Shown here: positions 10,024 through 22,704 of the stretch, piece after piece
How the letters are laid out: each line of letters begins with the position of its first letter
Numbering within the stretch: the first letter of the stretch is position 1
Source: Nageia nagi
Taxonomy: Eukaryota > Pinophyta
NCBI GenBank assembly: GCA_050084985.1
Contig: JBITNC010000001.1
Coordinates: 134,540,001-134,604,000, forward strand
DNA length: 64,000 nt
Direction: 5' to 3'
Made by a program: the position numbers and the translations under genes
Notes under the pieces: generated by a model
Database searches by the model: none
What the model was told of the DNA's origin: nothing
The model's input: the letters and a program-made list of their open reading frames with translations, nothing else

Positions 10024-13000
10024 TTGCGATTTTGAAAAGGTAGTGGAGTATTTGGTGTACATTACCTACTCATTTTAAAGTATGTTCAATACTATTGAAA
10101 TATATATTGTGATGTATTTAAATGACAATGCTTTGTTGAATTTTCTCTACAGTTGTTTCACTGTTTGCAAATATATATTAGCAGAGGTATAAATAGGAAT
10201 AAAAAACCAACCAATGGATTTATTACTTGAAATTTATGCATATCTTTTCCAAGAAATCATGTAGAACTTTGTTGTAGTGAATGTATCTAAGGCAAATGTT
10301 CATACAATAGTAGAAAGCAAACTCATAACAGAAGATAATTTCCATATTGTGAGTCAGATATTAAATTGACATGCTAGAGAAATGAATTTGGAATGAAGAA
10401 GGACAATTTAGTTGATTTCTTCATGTTAGAAATAATTACTTTTTATTTAAACGTAGATTCTGTAGGAAATGCATGAACACCTTCCTTTAGTGAGGATATA
10501 AAGAAAAATGTTCAAACAATAAATAAAAACATAGAACTTATAAACTATAAACATGGTTCAAAAGAATAATAAAAAATTGAAAAATAGTAGACAATTCTTA
10601 AATTATTATGGATTAGATTTTAAATAGACATGTAGAATAAATAAATTTGGAATGGAGGAGGATATTATGATTGATTCCATCATGTTAGATATAATTTTAG
10701 AATATATACTTCAAAAATGTACACACAATAATGGAATGTGTAAAAAAAGTTTGAGATGATCATCAAAACAAATGGTTTAAGAGAAGATATTTCTCAATTT
10801 ATGAGCCAAATATTAAATAAACATATTGGGGAAATGAATACTATCTTAAGATAAGGTTTATATCAAATTTGAAAGTTATTTTTTCTGTGATATTTATAAT
10901 ATACATAATCGTGCATCATACAATAAAAATTAGGTATTACAACCTTATGCAATGGGTATGCTGTAGATTATTAATTACACTCTCTCATTTTAAGCATTAT
11001 TTTTTTATTAAAAGAGATAGCATAATCAAAATATTTAATTAATATGTATTTAATTAATAAATAAATAAGTTTCCAACAAGTCATTCAAAATTCAATTATT
11101 TTTTAATAGGGAAACAAAAATTAGGTTCCTTGGAAGTAGTCGAGTTGAAATCTTTGTCTTGGACATCATTTTCTCTTCCCCCAACTCGATCTCTTCATCC
11201 TCAGCAATTTCCATCTCCTTCTCTTCATATGCAGAAACCCTTATGATAGGTTAGCACAAGAAGTTGCTCTTCCACCATACCTACTAGCTTTTTGGAGCCA
11301 TGGAGTAGCCCAGGAGAAGTGCAATGACTTATCTCTAAAATGCATACAATCAACAGTAGATTCTAAGATATCTTGAAAAAATAAGAAAATAAAAACTATA
11401 AAAGAAAACTATTGAGAGAATGAGGTACCCCTGTTAGTAGTATTCTACTCTTCTGTAGGAAATTTAGCAACTAGATGGAAGGAGAGATGGGAGTTGAGAT
11501 TAGAAATGGTAAGAGGAAAGTTAAATAATCGATGTAGAAGTGGTATGATGTAGTGATTTATGAGTTGATGGTGATGACTAAAGGAGCACCCTACTGGCAA
11601 GGGTGCTTTTTAAACCTCATTGATTTTACTATCAGTGTAGAAGTGGAAACCATTACACTATTCTACAACTTAATTATTGAGGGAAGCTATGTGGCATCTC
11701 ATCTAATTTGCACTTGACACGTTCTAAAGTTCTAATTCCTAGAAAGTGACTGATAGTAGTATTAATCATGGTTTGATATTAACAAACTTAGACTACATGC
11801 ATGACTTTTGCATTTCTCACTCCCTTCATTAATCCTAATAAAGCTAATAGCAAAGTACACATCAGAGTTGTTCTACTCTCTTTATGTCAAAGTACCTCGT
11901 TACTTATAAGCCTACTAAAATAATTTAACATTTGTTAAATGTCCTTTGTTTACTTCCAATATTTCTCCTTTTATTTTTGTGATTCACATTATTTCATCTC
12001 CAACACTTTACTCTCCAATAGTAGAAGATTCCTAAAAAATGATGTCGACAAGCAACAACATCAAGTATAATCATATAAATATTAATAACAACACTTTTTT
12101 TTTTGAAAAATAAAATGATGAAATTGGTTCACATTAATTTGCATCACCAATAATCCCCATAAGAACATTCTTCACATTTGAAATGAAGAAATTGATTCCC
12201 ATCCCTCGTAGCAATGTTCCTTGTAAAATTCCTAGGGATAAACTTGGTTGCAAAATTGTAGTCATTGCATAGTTGAAGGTTCTTCACAACCTTAGTAATG
12301 TTTCCAGTGGAGTCTTTAATAACCTAAATGCAATTGCCAACTTAAACTTCCATATCATTCAATGTAGGTATTATATTTGGAAATATAATCTGCTACCTTC
12401 ATCTTACTCGATAGTTTCTTCAAATCACTATAGATTTCATGTGTTTAATCTATTTCCTATAACAAAATCATGAATACTCTATTAACTTCAATCAAAATAC
12501 ATATAAGAGTCTTCTTATTTCTTCTATCTTTCATCAATTTCCCTCCTTAAAACATCATCCTCCCTACCCACTTAAACACAAATATTTGAGAGGAGAACAT
12601 ATGATGGAGTATATTTAGTCTCCAATAAAAATTAATATTTCCATGTAATCCCCACTCCTACATTTATAAGTGGTGTACACTTACCAAGCAAACATTGTTA
12701 CACACCCCATTTGGTGCACTTGCATAGATAAAGATGATCAACAATACATTTATAATAATCTTCCCAAGAATAGTTACAATAAGAGTCATTACAACACCCA
12801 TCTACTAGTCGTAATGAGCTATTTGCAAGTAGAACACATAAATATGTTATGCTATTTGCATGACTATTTGCAACCACTCTTTGAGGGATTTCTACACTTT
12901 CTTCTAGAATCCCCATCATGGTGCACATTGGAAGGATACAACAAAGGTTGTAGGGTTGGGCTTTACTCTTGAAAATTGTACCTCCCTAAAAGTCTCATGT

Positions 13001-15688
13001 TATCCATATTTTGTGATCACTACACGTCATGAGGCTATAACTATTGCATACATCTCATAAAATAACTCACATGCATTCTCTATGTTTGACATTTTGTGTA
13101 CACATCTACTAGTGTATTCACCATTACAACATCTAATCTACTTTTAAAGATTCTTTGGAGTGGGTTTTTACGATGCTAGGAAAGGTGCACAAGAGATTAT
13201 CCAATAACCCAAGTGAAATGTCAACTTTCTACACTCCTAGTAGAGTAGCCATCCTCATCCCCCACATAACATGGCATAATAAATTGATACTCCAAAGAAT
13301 TTGCATCATCGAACATGGTCCACAAATGATTGATAATCAATGATTCAATATTATTCATTCTCCCTCTCCAAAAAAAATGCCTACGATGTAAATATAACTC
13401 TCCCAAGTGAGTAACCAACTATCATTATCAAATATAATTGATTTTTATTCCAAAAGAATGCTTACACATATACAAAGGAAGCCTAAAATATACCTTGTGT
13501 ATAGAAAATCAAACATTAGTATACTAAAGTTAATTTGACAACTTATGCACACACAAAACAATATGAACAAGTTAAAAGTAAAAAGTAAGAGGCAAATAAT
13601 ACATAATTATATTGAAGAAATCTTATGTAAAATATTTATTGAACACAAAACATGGAAAATATAATCCAACATATGCAAGTGATTTTGAAGTAAACACTTG
13701 TATACTTTGGTTTTGTGCGATAAAAGAACAACCATTTCTTTTTAGCACAAAATTACTTTGTCTATGACTCGTTACAAACTTGTGGACAAGTAACTAGCAA
13801 TAAGCTAAAGGAAAATATGTATACATCATGGCAAGAAGAGTAGGAGGAGAGACTATGGTATCAAGATATAAGAAGGTTGATGAGGACATATGAAATAAGT
13901 ACAAACCAATTTTTTCCCTTACCTCTCTAATTATTTGAAAATTTGACATTGGTATTCATAGGGTTGGTAGGTTCTCTACTCCTAGTTTGATCCAACTACT
14001 GTTTCCATCACATTTCAGTTAGGGAGTTACATCTATAGATGTTGGTCACTGTATTTTAGTAAGAAAAACTTTGTAAGGTAGAGAAAAGGGTGTTGAAAAT
14101 ATATGGCAACACTAAAGAAGATACTCATATCAAATTTGGAACATAAGATTAATCACCTATGAATATGCATAATATGCTTACCAAGAAGAATACAATCTAT
14201 ATTGAACTGAAACCATTCCATTCCCAAACTAGACATTCAATACTTACTTATGTGGTCCTTAAATAAATGATACTAATGGGTTACAACAGTATTTGTAACA
14301 AACAAGAAGTAAATGGAAGACCCATAATGTTGGCAATTTAGGATTTGGGCTTGGTGGAGGCCATGCAAATGTGAGCCCCCTCTTCCACACATTATGATGT
14401 GCACTCTCCACATTGAGAAATGCTAGGAAGATCCCCTCCCAAGTGCAATGGAAGTGTCCTCCCTAGGCCATCAGCATTGCTGATCACCCATTGACCCCTC
14501 CTAGGTAAGTATACTTTCATTCTTATCCTTCCCTCTCATTTATCCACTCTCCTCTTTTCCTCTCCCTTGACACTCGTGCATGTGCGATCATCATGCAACC
14601 TTCTATTCAATGTAAGCATGCAAAAATAATTCATAGTTTCCTAATAGATTATTCAATGGTGCCACCCCATTTAAGCTCATATTGAGTTTATGATATAATA
14701 GCTTTAACAAAATTCACACTGCATTGCATCTTATACTATAAGTTACCCCAAATATTCTTACCCAAACTATGAAACTTTATAGATGGATGAAATACATAAA
14801 TCATTTTTGTATCTCATTTTATCATAGTGTATTATATTAATTGGCTCGATTTCATTTATTAATTAATTTAAATAATAAATACCATACATTCCTTTTATAA
14901 TTGGCTCAATCTTGATTGAATTGCCTTCTAGCATGTGTGCTAGATAAACTAGACAAGGTGGTCAGTAACGTGAAGGTAGTAAGGAAGACACCAAGTAGGA
15001 ATTAGGGTAACAAGCGATAGACTCTTCAATACTTGGTTTCTTGGGAAGGCTGCACAGATGCTAAGTACTCTTGGGAGAGTGTTGAAAGTCTATAGGACTT
15101 CAAGGAGAAAATCCAATAGTTCCTAGTTGATAGTGGTGAAGATGCTTTCTTGGCATGAGTCAAGAAGAAGTACTTGGTGCATATTTGAAATTTCCATCAT
15201 CAAGAATACCAATAGCTTATATGGATGTAAGCTCACCTCTAAGTGGAGGAGGATATGAGAGGACATGTGACTCTCTACTCTAAGAACCGCGTTGGCATGT
15301 GCATGAGGCATGTGTTGGTTGATAGACCAGGGATGTGGTTGTGTGGGAGGAGCTCTCGAGGGGATGATACCTCATTAATGGACTCAATGGTTGGGAGGAT
15401 AGTCACTATGAAGGGTAATGCCCAATGTAGCTATGACCCACTCGATACCCCATGTGGACAAGTTTGAAAGACCTTAGGTGCATAATGGCCCTAGACACAT
15501 GATCGACCATTGCATAGGCCAAAATGGGAGTCCTTGGACCCATCATATGCATGACATGGGTCAATGGACATGATAGATAGAATGATTGACATGGACAAGG
15601 AGCATTTCATGGCCAGTGCCAAGTAGGGGTTGGTTAGAAAGTTCATAAATGGATTGATCTAGCTGGTGCTATCATAATCAAAATTATG

Positions 15689-15692
<4 letters not shown>
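10024..15692. other. Long AT-rich stretch without a recognisable gene
   Basis: Only short, unconserved ORFs are present. 11580-11640 reads like ordinary non-coding DNA. 12600-13440 contains phrases such as CCCCATCATGGTGCACATTGGAA, which recur in diverged form near 17749, suggesting a shared old repeat family. 14340-15650 is slightly more GC-rich, but all frames are interrupted and I recognise no product. Confidence 0.4.

Positions 15693-15693
<1 letters not shown>

Positions 15694-15778
<85 letters not shown>
15694..15778. repeat. Compound microsatellite (TA)n(GA)n
   Basis: A pure TA run of roughly 58 bases passes directly into a GA run of about 26 bases. This is a simple-sequence repeat, likely length-variable between individuals. 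Confidence 0.95.
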
Positions 15779-15783
<5 letters not shown>

Positions 15784-17489
15784 TCTCAAAATTCAATGCT
15801 TCATTATAAATGGTAATTTATAATCATTTCATATTGTTTTGAGGATAAAGAGTATTGCTAACATATAAATAAGTTTTTTTTGTTAATTCAAGGTGTTGTA
15901 GGCTATCCTAGATTCAAAGGTATATAAAGGTATAATACAGCACCTCAACTACATAAGGAATATCTATAGGAAATGAATTAAATTTTAATCCTACATTGAG
16001 TTTCTTCTTAAAGAATAATTAATCATCTACATACATGTTATTTTTTATCATATATGATAATGTTGATCGATATAATGTAACCTCAAAAAATTTGATTTGA
16101 TTGAGTTCTCCATTACCTACAATAGTAGGTTCTTTGAAAGAACAAAAGGTGGTAGGAATGTGCTTTTGTTGGTTTTGTGTTCAATATCTAAGTTATAGGC
16201 CAGTTCCTATAAATTGTAAAGGTTTAAAGTAATAGAAAAGAGATAAAAGGTAGAGAGTTACTGGAAAGAGATGAACACATTAAACTAAAACATAAACAAC
16301 AACTTCACAACCCAAGCATTGTAGTGCAGACATCAATCCATAACCAAGATTAAGAATAGTGAGCTATCTTACCTTTGGGATCTCATAATCATAATACACA
16401 GCCATAACTTAAGACAACATCTCTTACATAACATTTACAAAAGCAATAAACAACCACTTGTTGCAAAAGGGTAAAGCATTATTTGTTTACATTATCATAT
16501 ATGAAAGTATCTTACAAACCTGGACAAATTCGCTCAAATGTTTGACCTTTTTGATTTCAAATAATCCACCATTTATACATTTACATACCATGCTAGGTTA
16601 TTTTTTATCATTAATATACATAATTACTCATCTTGATTGAAGCTAGCGAAGAAAACTATTTACAATAAATATCAAAACTGTGCTAAATTACATAGTGAAT
16701 AAGTACCAATAGCATGGTTATCTAAGAATTTAAAATTTCTGAACAGTCATATACATTGAGCTACAATCCTCCTGACATGTCGTTGACTACTTCTAATTTG
16801 GTCCTGTAGATGACTGAAGATGGTACTGTAGCTGATTAAATAAGTACTCATCTACAATCTGATAGATATGATTTGGCACTATGTTCTGTTAGTAGCTATC
16901 TACTTCTTTGCAACCATCGATGATCCATACTATGGTTTTAAATGAATAGAGTAATGAAGGGTTGTGAATAGTATATCAGCTTAGTTTGAGCAGAAACTGC
17001 TACTATTATATGGAATTAAGTTGAATTCGACACATTCATAGGGCTTTGAGGGTCAAACATTTAAGATCAAGTGGACTTGGATGTTACTTCTTATCCATTA
17101 CTCTTATCTTAGTCTAGTGGATCCTATTTCTTTTCTCTAGATTCTATTGTCAATCTAGCTCTTTTTACCACCCGTTCATTTTAGCCAAAAGTTCTAATGT
17201 CATTGCTCAAAATCGGTGAGCTCTATTTAGGATCTTCATAAATCATCATCTACCATTACTTATTTTTGGTAAAAAGTTCAATTTGAATGCTTTTTATTTG
17301 TTTAGTATGATAGAAAGCAATTTATTAAATGAAAAGACCTTTTCTTATATATATATGTGAAATGAGAACATTTCAATCCTTAATTTATCATTTGCTTTAC
17401 GTAATAATCCTTAGGCCTAGTGTATTCTCCCATGTTTTGCATACTCTGCTAATTGACTACGCACAACCAAAATATTTGATGTAAAGCTT
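15779..17489. other. AT-rich stretch, nothing recognised
   Basis: No protein family, RNA gene or clear transposon end could be supported here. The ORFs are short and without family motifs. Confidence 0.4.
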
Positions 17490-18790
17490 ATTTGTTTTTA
17501 AACTACTCTCGGATGGATTTCCATACCTCCTTTGATAAATCCTACATTGGCGCATTGCTAGATGGATATTGGAAAATGCTGCAAAATTTGGTTTCACATT
17601 TGCTTAAAAGTTTCTTTCAGAAAAACTATTTTGTGCATTTCTTGCTAACATTACAACCCATGAAACCGCACTCTAGGCTTTGTGTGATCACAATCTCAAC
17701 ATTCGATGAGCTACTATTTGAGGTATCTCCAAACCATCTGTTAGCACCCCCATCATGGTACACCTTGGAAAATGCTTCAGAATTCTGACTTCACATTTTC
17801 ATTTGCTTAAAAGTTTCTTATGTCTTCTTAGTAAATCCATTTTTGTGCACATCATATCATCATGTGCAGGTTATGAACTGATTTGTAATACACCTAACCA
17901 TTGCAATCTACTTTAATAACGCCTTCTCAACAAATTTATTTTGTGCAAGTCCTCAAATCATTTTTATTTATAAGACTCAGTTTCCAATCATATATGCTGC
18001 CAAATAATTCTCTAGTCCCTGTGTACCCTTCCATGTTTTGCATATACGGTACTCTCGGCGTAAGCAATTGATGTAAAAACATTTTCAAATACTCTTTGAT
18101 GAATTTGTATACCTTCTTCGTGAGCCTTCTTGATGGCGTGCGCTGGAGAAATGTTATCAAAGATTTCAGAGTTTGGCTTTTTTTATTTTTTAATTTTCGT
18201 GCGCCCTTTTCAGAAAACCTTTGTTATGCCTTTCCTGTGAGCATTTTCACTTTATCAAACAATTCCTATGCGCTTGCAAAGAGTCCTTTTTGTGTTTATC
18301 TTGCTATCATTACAGTCCGTACCGCATCACACATACTATCAAACAATATCTGGGATTTGTGTATCAGGAATTTACAACTACAATAGTCAACGAGAAACCA
18401 TTTTCAACTACTTCTATGATAAATCGTGCTAGTAGATTGCTACCAAATGTTTCAAAGTTTAGCATTACATCTATTACTTTTTTAAAAATTCTTCTGTGCT
18501 TTGTTTATAGAAAACCCATTTTGTGCGTAGCAGACATGTTGTCAAAAAAGTTATGAACCTTGTATTTTGTTTCATATTCTACAGAGTTTGGCTTTCAATC
18601 TGACTGAAATGGCGTACGAACTCTTGAAGAAATCCCTTTGTTTTTACTTAATAAACTATCTAGATAATTCGTAAAGAATTCTCAAGGATGGATTTGATAC
18701 ATCGTTTTAAGCCTTGAAGAGATCGCCTATGTTCCACAACTCCTCAAAAACCTTTTTTCTAAGTCCATTCTGAGTACTATTTATGATATA
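17490..18790. repeat. Highly degenerate repeat region
   Basis: A phrase like TTGATAAATCCT..GATGGCGTGCT..GGAAAATGTTGCAAAATTT..GTTTGGCTTTCACA recurs in diverged form near 17530, 17755, 18110, 18413 and 18590. Interspersed copies of TTTTGTGCAT and CATTACAACC follow it. Spacing is irregular (about 180-350 bases), so this is an old array with indels rather than a neat satellite. Some phrases are shared with 12820-13200. It contains no intact ORF. Confidence 0.4.
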
Positions 18791-20879
18791 TTGTTAAGTG
18801 ATTCATTCTCATATCATTGTAAATAAAAGTAAATTAATAGTGTGATCACAATCTTTTTTTGAAAAATATTATCTTTCCTTCAAATAATGATGAAATGATT
18901 TCTAATAGCAATTGTTCAAAGTAATGAAATTATAAATAAGAGATTTCAAGTGTAAAAATTAAGCTATAGTTAAGAATAAATTGTGAATGATATTATGAGG
19001 AGGCTACTATATTAATTGAGCAAGGTTAATATGATCAAGGAAGAGAGGAAGTCCTAGAAAGGAGTGAAATCCTCTTGAGGTCCATAGAATGGTTTGATGA
19101 GTTAGGTACCATATAGATAAATTACAATTGCATCATGGTCATAAGTGAAAAGAGGGTTGTCTTGAACCTAAAACTCCAAACATTCCTATTACTCGACCCA
19201 AACTCCTTTGATCCTTGCAAGACAATTCGAAAGACAAAGATGAAGATTCTACATCAAGAAATTTGAAAATAGATTAAAGAACTCTAGTTAAGACTTGAAA
19301 TATCTAATATGTATCTACTTATGTAAAATTTGTAAGGGACTATGTTGTAAATGATAAGGGTCATCCTCATTTAATGTATTTAATATCTTCATGTAATAAG
19401 TTAATGGAATACAAGTTTGATAGAACATCTTAAAGTTCATTTAATGGATATATGATCTATTTTATTTTATAGTGCAATCTTTGAAATGATTTTTAAATAT
19501 TAAGAACTATAGTACCACATGAAGATCAGTGGTAGTACAATGATACGGATATCAAAGAAGTGAATTAAATCAATATTAAGTCAACTTTTCTTTAGTAAAT
19601 TCATTACGTATCTATATGTAGTTAAAATTTGGTACACTTTCATTAGCAACTATATGTAAATAATTCTATTCTTTAATGTGTTCATTTGAAGTCTCATATA
19701 TGTTAAGGCAAGAACTATAGTATGATATGAAAGCAAAGGATAATACGAGATATTGTAAAGAATTCTTATGGTTTTTACTTTATCAATTTGACTTTATAGG
19801 TAAAGTAAACTTTAATATATGGGTCATCTATAGTACTCTTACCAAAAACTTATGAATAGCTTTGTAGACATAGTCTTAATTCTAATTGGAGAACACTATT
19901 ATTAATCCCAAATCTTAAATATTAGACCTTAAAGTTAATTTAGTATAATACGTGAAAGATAATAGTTTGAAAATAAAATGAGATGTATGAGAAACAACAT
20001 TAAAATTAAGAGGGAGATATTTCAATAGTCTTAATTAAATTTAGTAAGATGTTTTATAATGTGATTTAGATTCATTAAGGATACATTTGGTTATAATCCT
20101 TATTTTGAACAAGTCACTTTATCATTATTTAATAATGTAGTCAAGGTTGATAAAACTCATGTAAAAACGTGAATGATAAAATGAATATTGTTCAAATGAT
20201 TGTACAATGGTCTAAGGGATCGATAAGAAATAATTACCCTAAATAAATACACTATCATCCCAAATGTTTGGAGAGGATCCCAAATTAGTCATATGGACCC
20301 TAATTTAGATTTAGGATCATACAAGAAATGTTAGGGACCCTTTAGGAATAAATGGGATCAAATGGGATAGTATGAGGATACAACGAAAAATAAATTGAGA
20401 TGCATGGGATTATCATGGGATCTAAATCGTAAGATTTCTCAAATAAAGATTTTAAACTAGTGTTATTAAATCCTTATGATGTGATAACTACACTTTCTCA
20501 AACATAAGTGTATGATAGAATATAGTGAACTTTATTTAGGTAATAAAGTTTAATATCTCATTTAACTAAAAACCAGTGCACGATCATCGAGAGTATCCAC
20601 TCGCAAGTGAAATACCAATTGAATGTACCCTCATAATTACAAAGAAAAGATGAGGACTAAATAAAGTCAATAAGGTATTAATATGTAAATCATGTGGGAT
20701 ATATGTCCCTAAATAGTAAACCTAATGAATCGAATAGAATGACAAACACAATGGTCTTAAATTTAGTGGTTTTAAATGGTGAAATTTTGAGTTGCATTAC
20801 ACCCATTTAACTTTTGGCAATGTTAATAAATGTGTGCTTCATTCAACTTTTTTAATATTTGATTAAAGGGTTAATTCAA
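18791..20879. other. AT-rich stretch, nothing recognised
   Basis: No gene, LTR boundary or tandem repeat could be supported. Confidence 0.4.
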
Positions 20880-21513
20880 TGGTGTAAAAAATTTATACTA
20901 CCATGGAAGTGGCACTTGAAGTGTTACTTGATTTACTTGAGCCATACCAAAATTATTTGTATCATTATTATTTGCATTATATATTATATTATCTTTTCTT
21001 GAATGGTTTTCCTTTACCAATTTGATCTCACCATTTTGAATTATAACCTCCTCAATAATATTGGCTTGTGAAATAGCATCGTATAATATCTTATGTTGTT
21101 GAATTTGAAGAAGAGTAGAGATATGTCTATTGTAAATTTTACTAAACAACCTCACCAACTCCTCTTGGGCCAAGAAAACCTCATATTTGTGTTCAAATTT
21201 CACCATCTAAAAATTTAATTTGATACCAATTCCTACCCAAACTATGCCAACCATCTAATATCTATAATAGAATCATTCTTATTGATATTGATATAAAAAT
21301 TGTTAAGAAAGAGATTTTATAATTGCTCAAAGCTAAAAAAACTATATTGAGGAACTGCATTGTACCAATTCATAGCTTGATCCCCAAGGGTCATTGGAAA
21401 AATCTTCAACAATAGTGCATCATCATTTGCTATTTGATATTAAGCATGTTTGAAGTTCCCTAAATGCTCTTTAGGATACTCTTTACTTTTAAATTTTTCA
21501 ATATTGGGTACTC
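20880..21513 (-). pseudogene. Ty3/gypsy gag fragment
   Basis: Read on the minus strand from about 21500, the frame gives EYPKEHLGNFKHA, then DDALLLKIFPMTLGDQAMNW and PQYSFFSFEQL, the retrotransposon gag (capsid) signature of plant Ty3/gypsy elements. It continues after frame breaks into HKYEVFLAQEELVRLFSKI and IIEEVIIQNGEIKLVKEN. The protein start is missing: mid-gag sequence begins only a few bases beyond an LTR end at 21514, with no primer site or leader. Stops and frameshifts make it non-functional. Confidence 0.7.
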
Positions 21514-21917
21514 TGTTATGATGCTACAAATACAAAAAAGCGAAATATTGCAAAAATGAAATGAATATTGAATTGAAATAGGAAAATGACAACTATCTAT
21601 TGGAAATAATAGAGCATGTACTGGTAAATAGAACACGAAATATCATTAATAAGTAGATAAGGATAGGATTTTACTAAATAGTAATAGAATCATAGGCCAC
21701 TTCGAAGGGGCTACCTCCTTAAAACTCTAAAGGTGAAAAATAATGTTCAAGCTCTTTTCTCCACACACTTCTATCTATTTATATTAAACAAACCCTAACC
21801 CTAATAGTAATTCAAAATCAAGACCCACCCTTACAATCATAATATTACAATATATGCTGATAATTTAATAAAATGCTAATACTAACACTAAAATGTTAGG
21901 ATGTGCGATCCTAACAT
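21514..21917 (-). repeat. Ty3/gypsy LTR
   Basis: On the minus strand it opens TGTTAGGATCGCACATCC and ends ATCATAACA, so TGTTA at one end is the inverse of TAACA at the other, as in an LTR. It lies directly after a chromodomain coding end. An AATATAAATAGATAG stretch near the middle is a plausible TATA box. Its 9-base opening arms (TGTTAGGAT and ATCCTAACA) flank a 5-base spacer. A second LTR copy was not found in the window. Confidence 0.65.
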
Positions 21918-21924
21918 GCCACCC

Positions 21925-22704
21925 CTCTTGGTATGAAGCTTTGTCCTCAAAGCTTGAAGTGTGGAAACTATTGCTATAGCTGATGAAGGACTTCCCATGT
22001 TGCATCTTCTAGTGCCATGCCTTGCCACTACATAAGGACTTCTGTGATGGAGTGATTATGAAGCTATTATGAGCATTGATCCAAAACTACCTTAGGTACA
22101 ACTACCATTGATCCATCCTTTGCCAACTCAGGTAATTATATTTGAACCCAAACCTCTAATCCAACCACTTTCTTAAGGTAAGAGACATGAAACACTGGGT
22201 GAATCTTGGAAGAAGCAAGAAGCTCTAATTTGTATGCAGTTGGGCCAATGCATTGTAACACCTTGTAAGGACCATAAAACTTTAGGGCTAATTTTTGAGG
22301 GCCTTTTTTTTAAGGATTTTTGGTGATAAGGTTGCAACCTAAGAAATACCATGTCATGTACCTAGAACTCTCTTTCCACATGTTACTGATCAGCTTGTTG
22401 TTTCATATAGTGTTGGGCTATTTGAAGGCTATCCTTGAGCAAATGAAGAATATCATCCTGAGTAACTTAATCTAAGTCAACTACTTAAACTTTCCTGGTA
22501 CCTATTTCTAAGCATTTGTGAACAATTTTAGTTTGACCATTAGTTTATGGGTAATATGCTAAGCTCATGTTTTGTTGGTTACCTTGCATTTTAAAAAGCT
22601 CTTATCAAAAATGACTTGTAAAAATAGGATCGTGATCACTAATAATCATCTCTGACATGCCATGTAATTTGAAAATTGTATCCAAGAATAATTGTGCCAC
22701 TATC
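21925..22704 (-). pseudogene. Ty3/gypsy chromovirus integrase and chromodomain fragment
   Basis: Reading the minus strand from about 22700 gives VAQLFLDTIFKLHGM, then ISDHDPIFTSHF and LAYYP.TNGQTKIVHKCLE, the C-terminal half of a Ty3/gypsy integrase core. [34 protein letters not shown] and [12 protein letters not shown] follow, then a chromodomain-like end (ITEVLM.WQGMALEDATWE). A chromodomain after integrase marks chromoviruses. Several stops are present. Reverse transcriptase and the integrase N-terminus are missing, cut off where the sequence joins UGT2. The strand is the same as UGT2, so its LTR could supply a polyadenylation site to UGT2 transcripts. Confidence 0.78.

Noticed and set aside
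12670-12972. 100-codon plus-strand frame as a gene
   Set aside because: No family motif, and overlapping open frames on both strands in AT-rich DNA; it falls within a diverged repeat shared with 17.5-18.7 kb.
15694-15778. TATA-rich promoter
   Set aside because: It is a simple (TA)n(GA)n microsatellite without a following gene.
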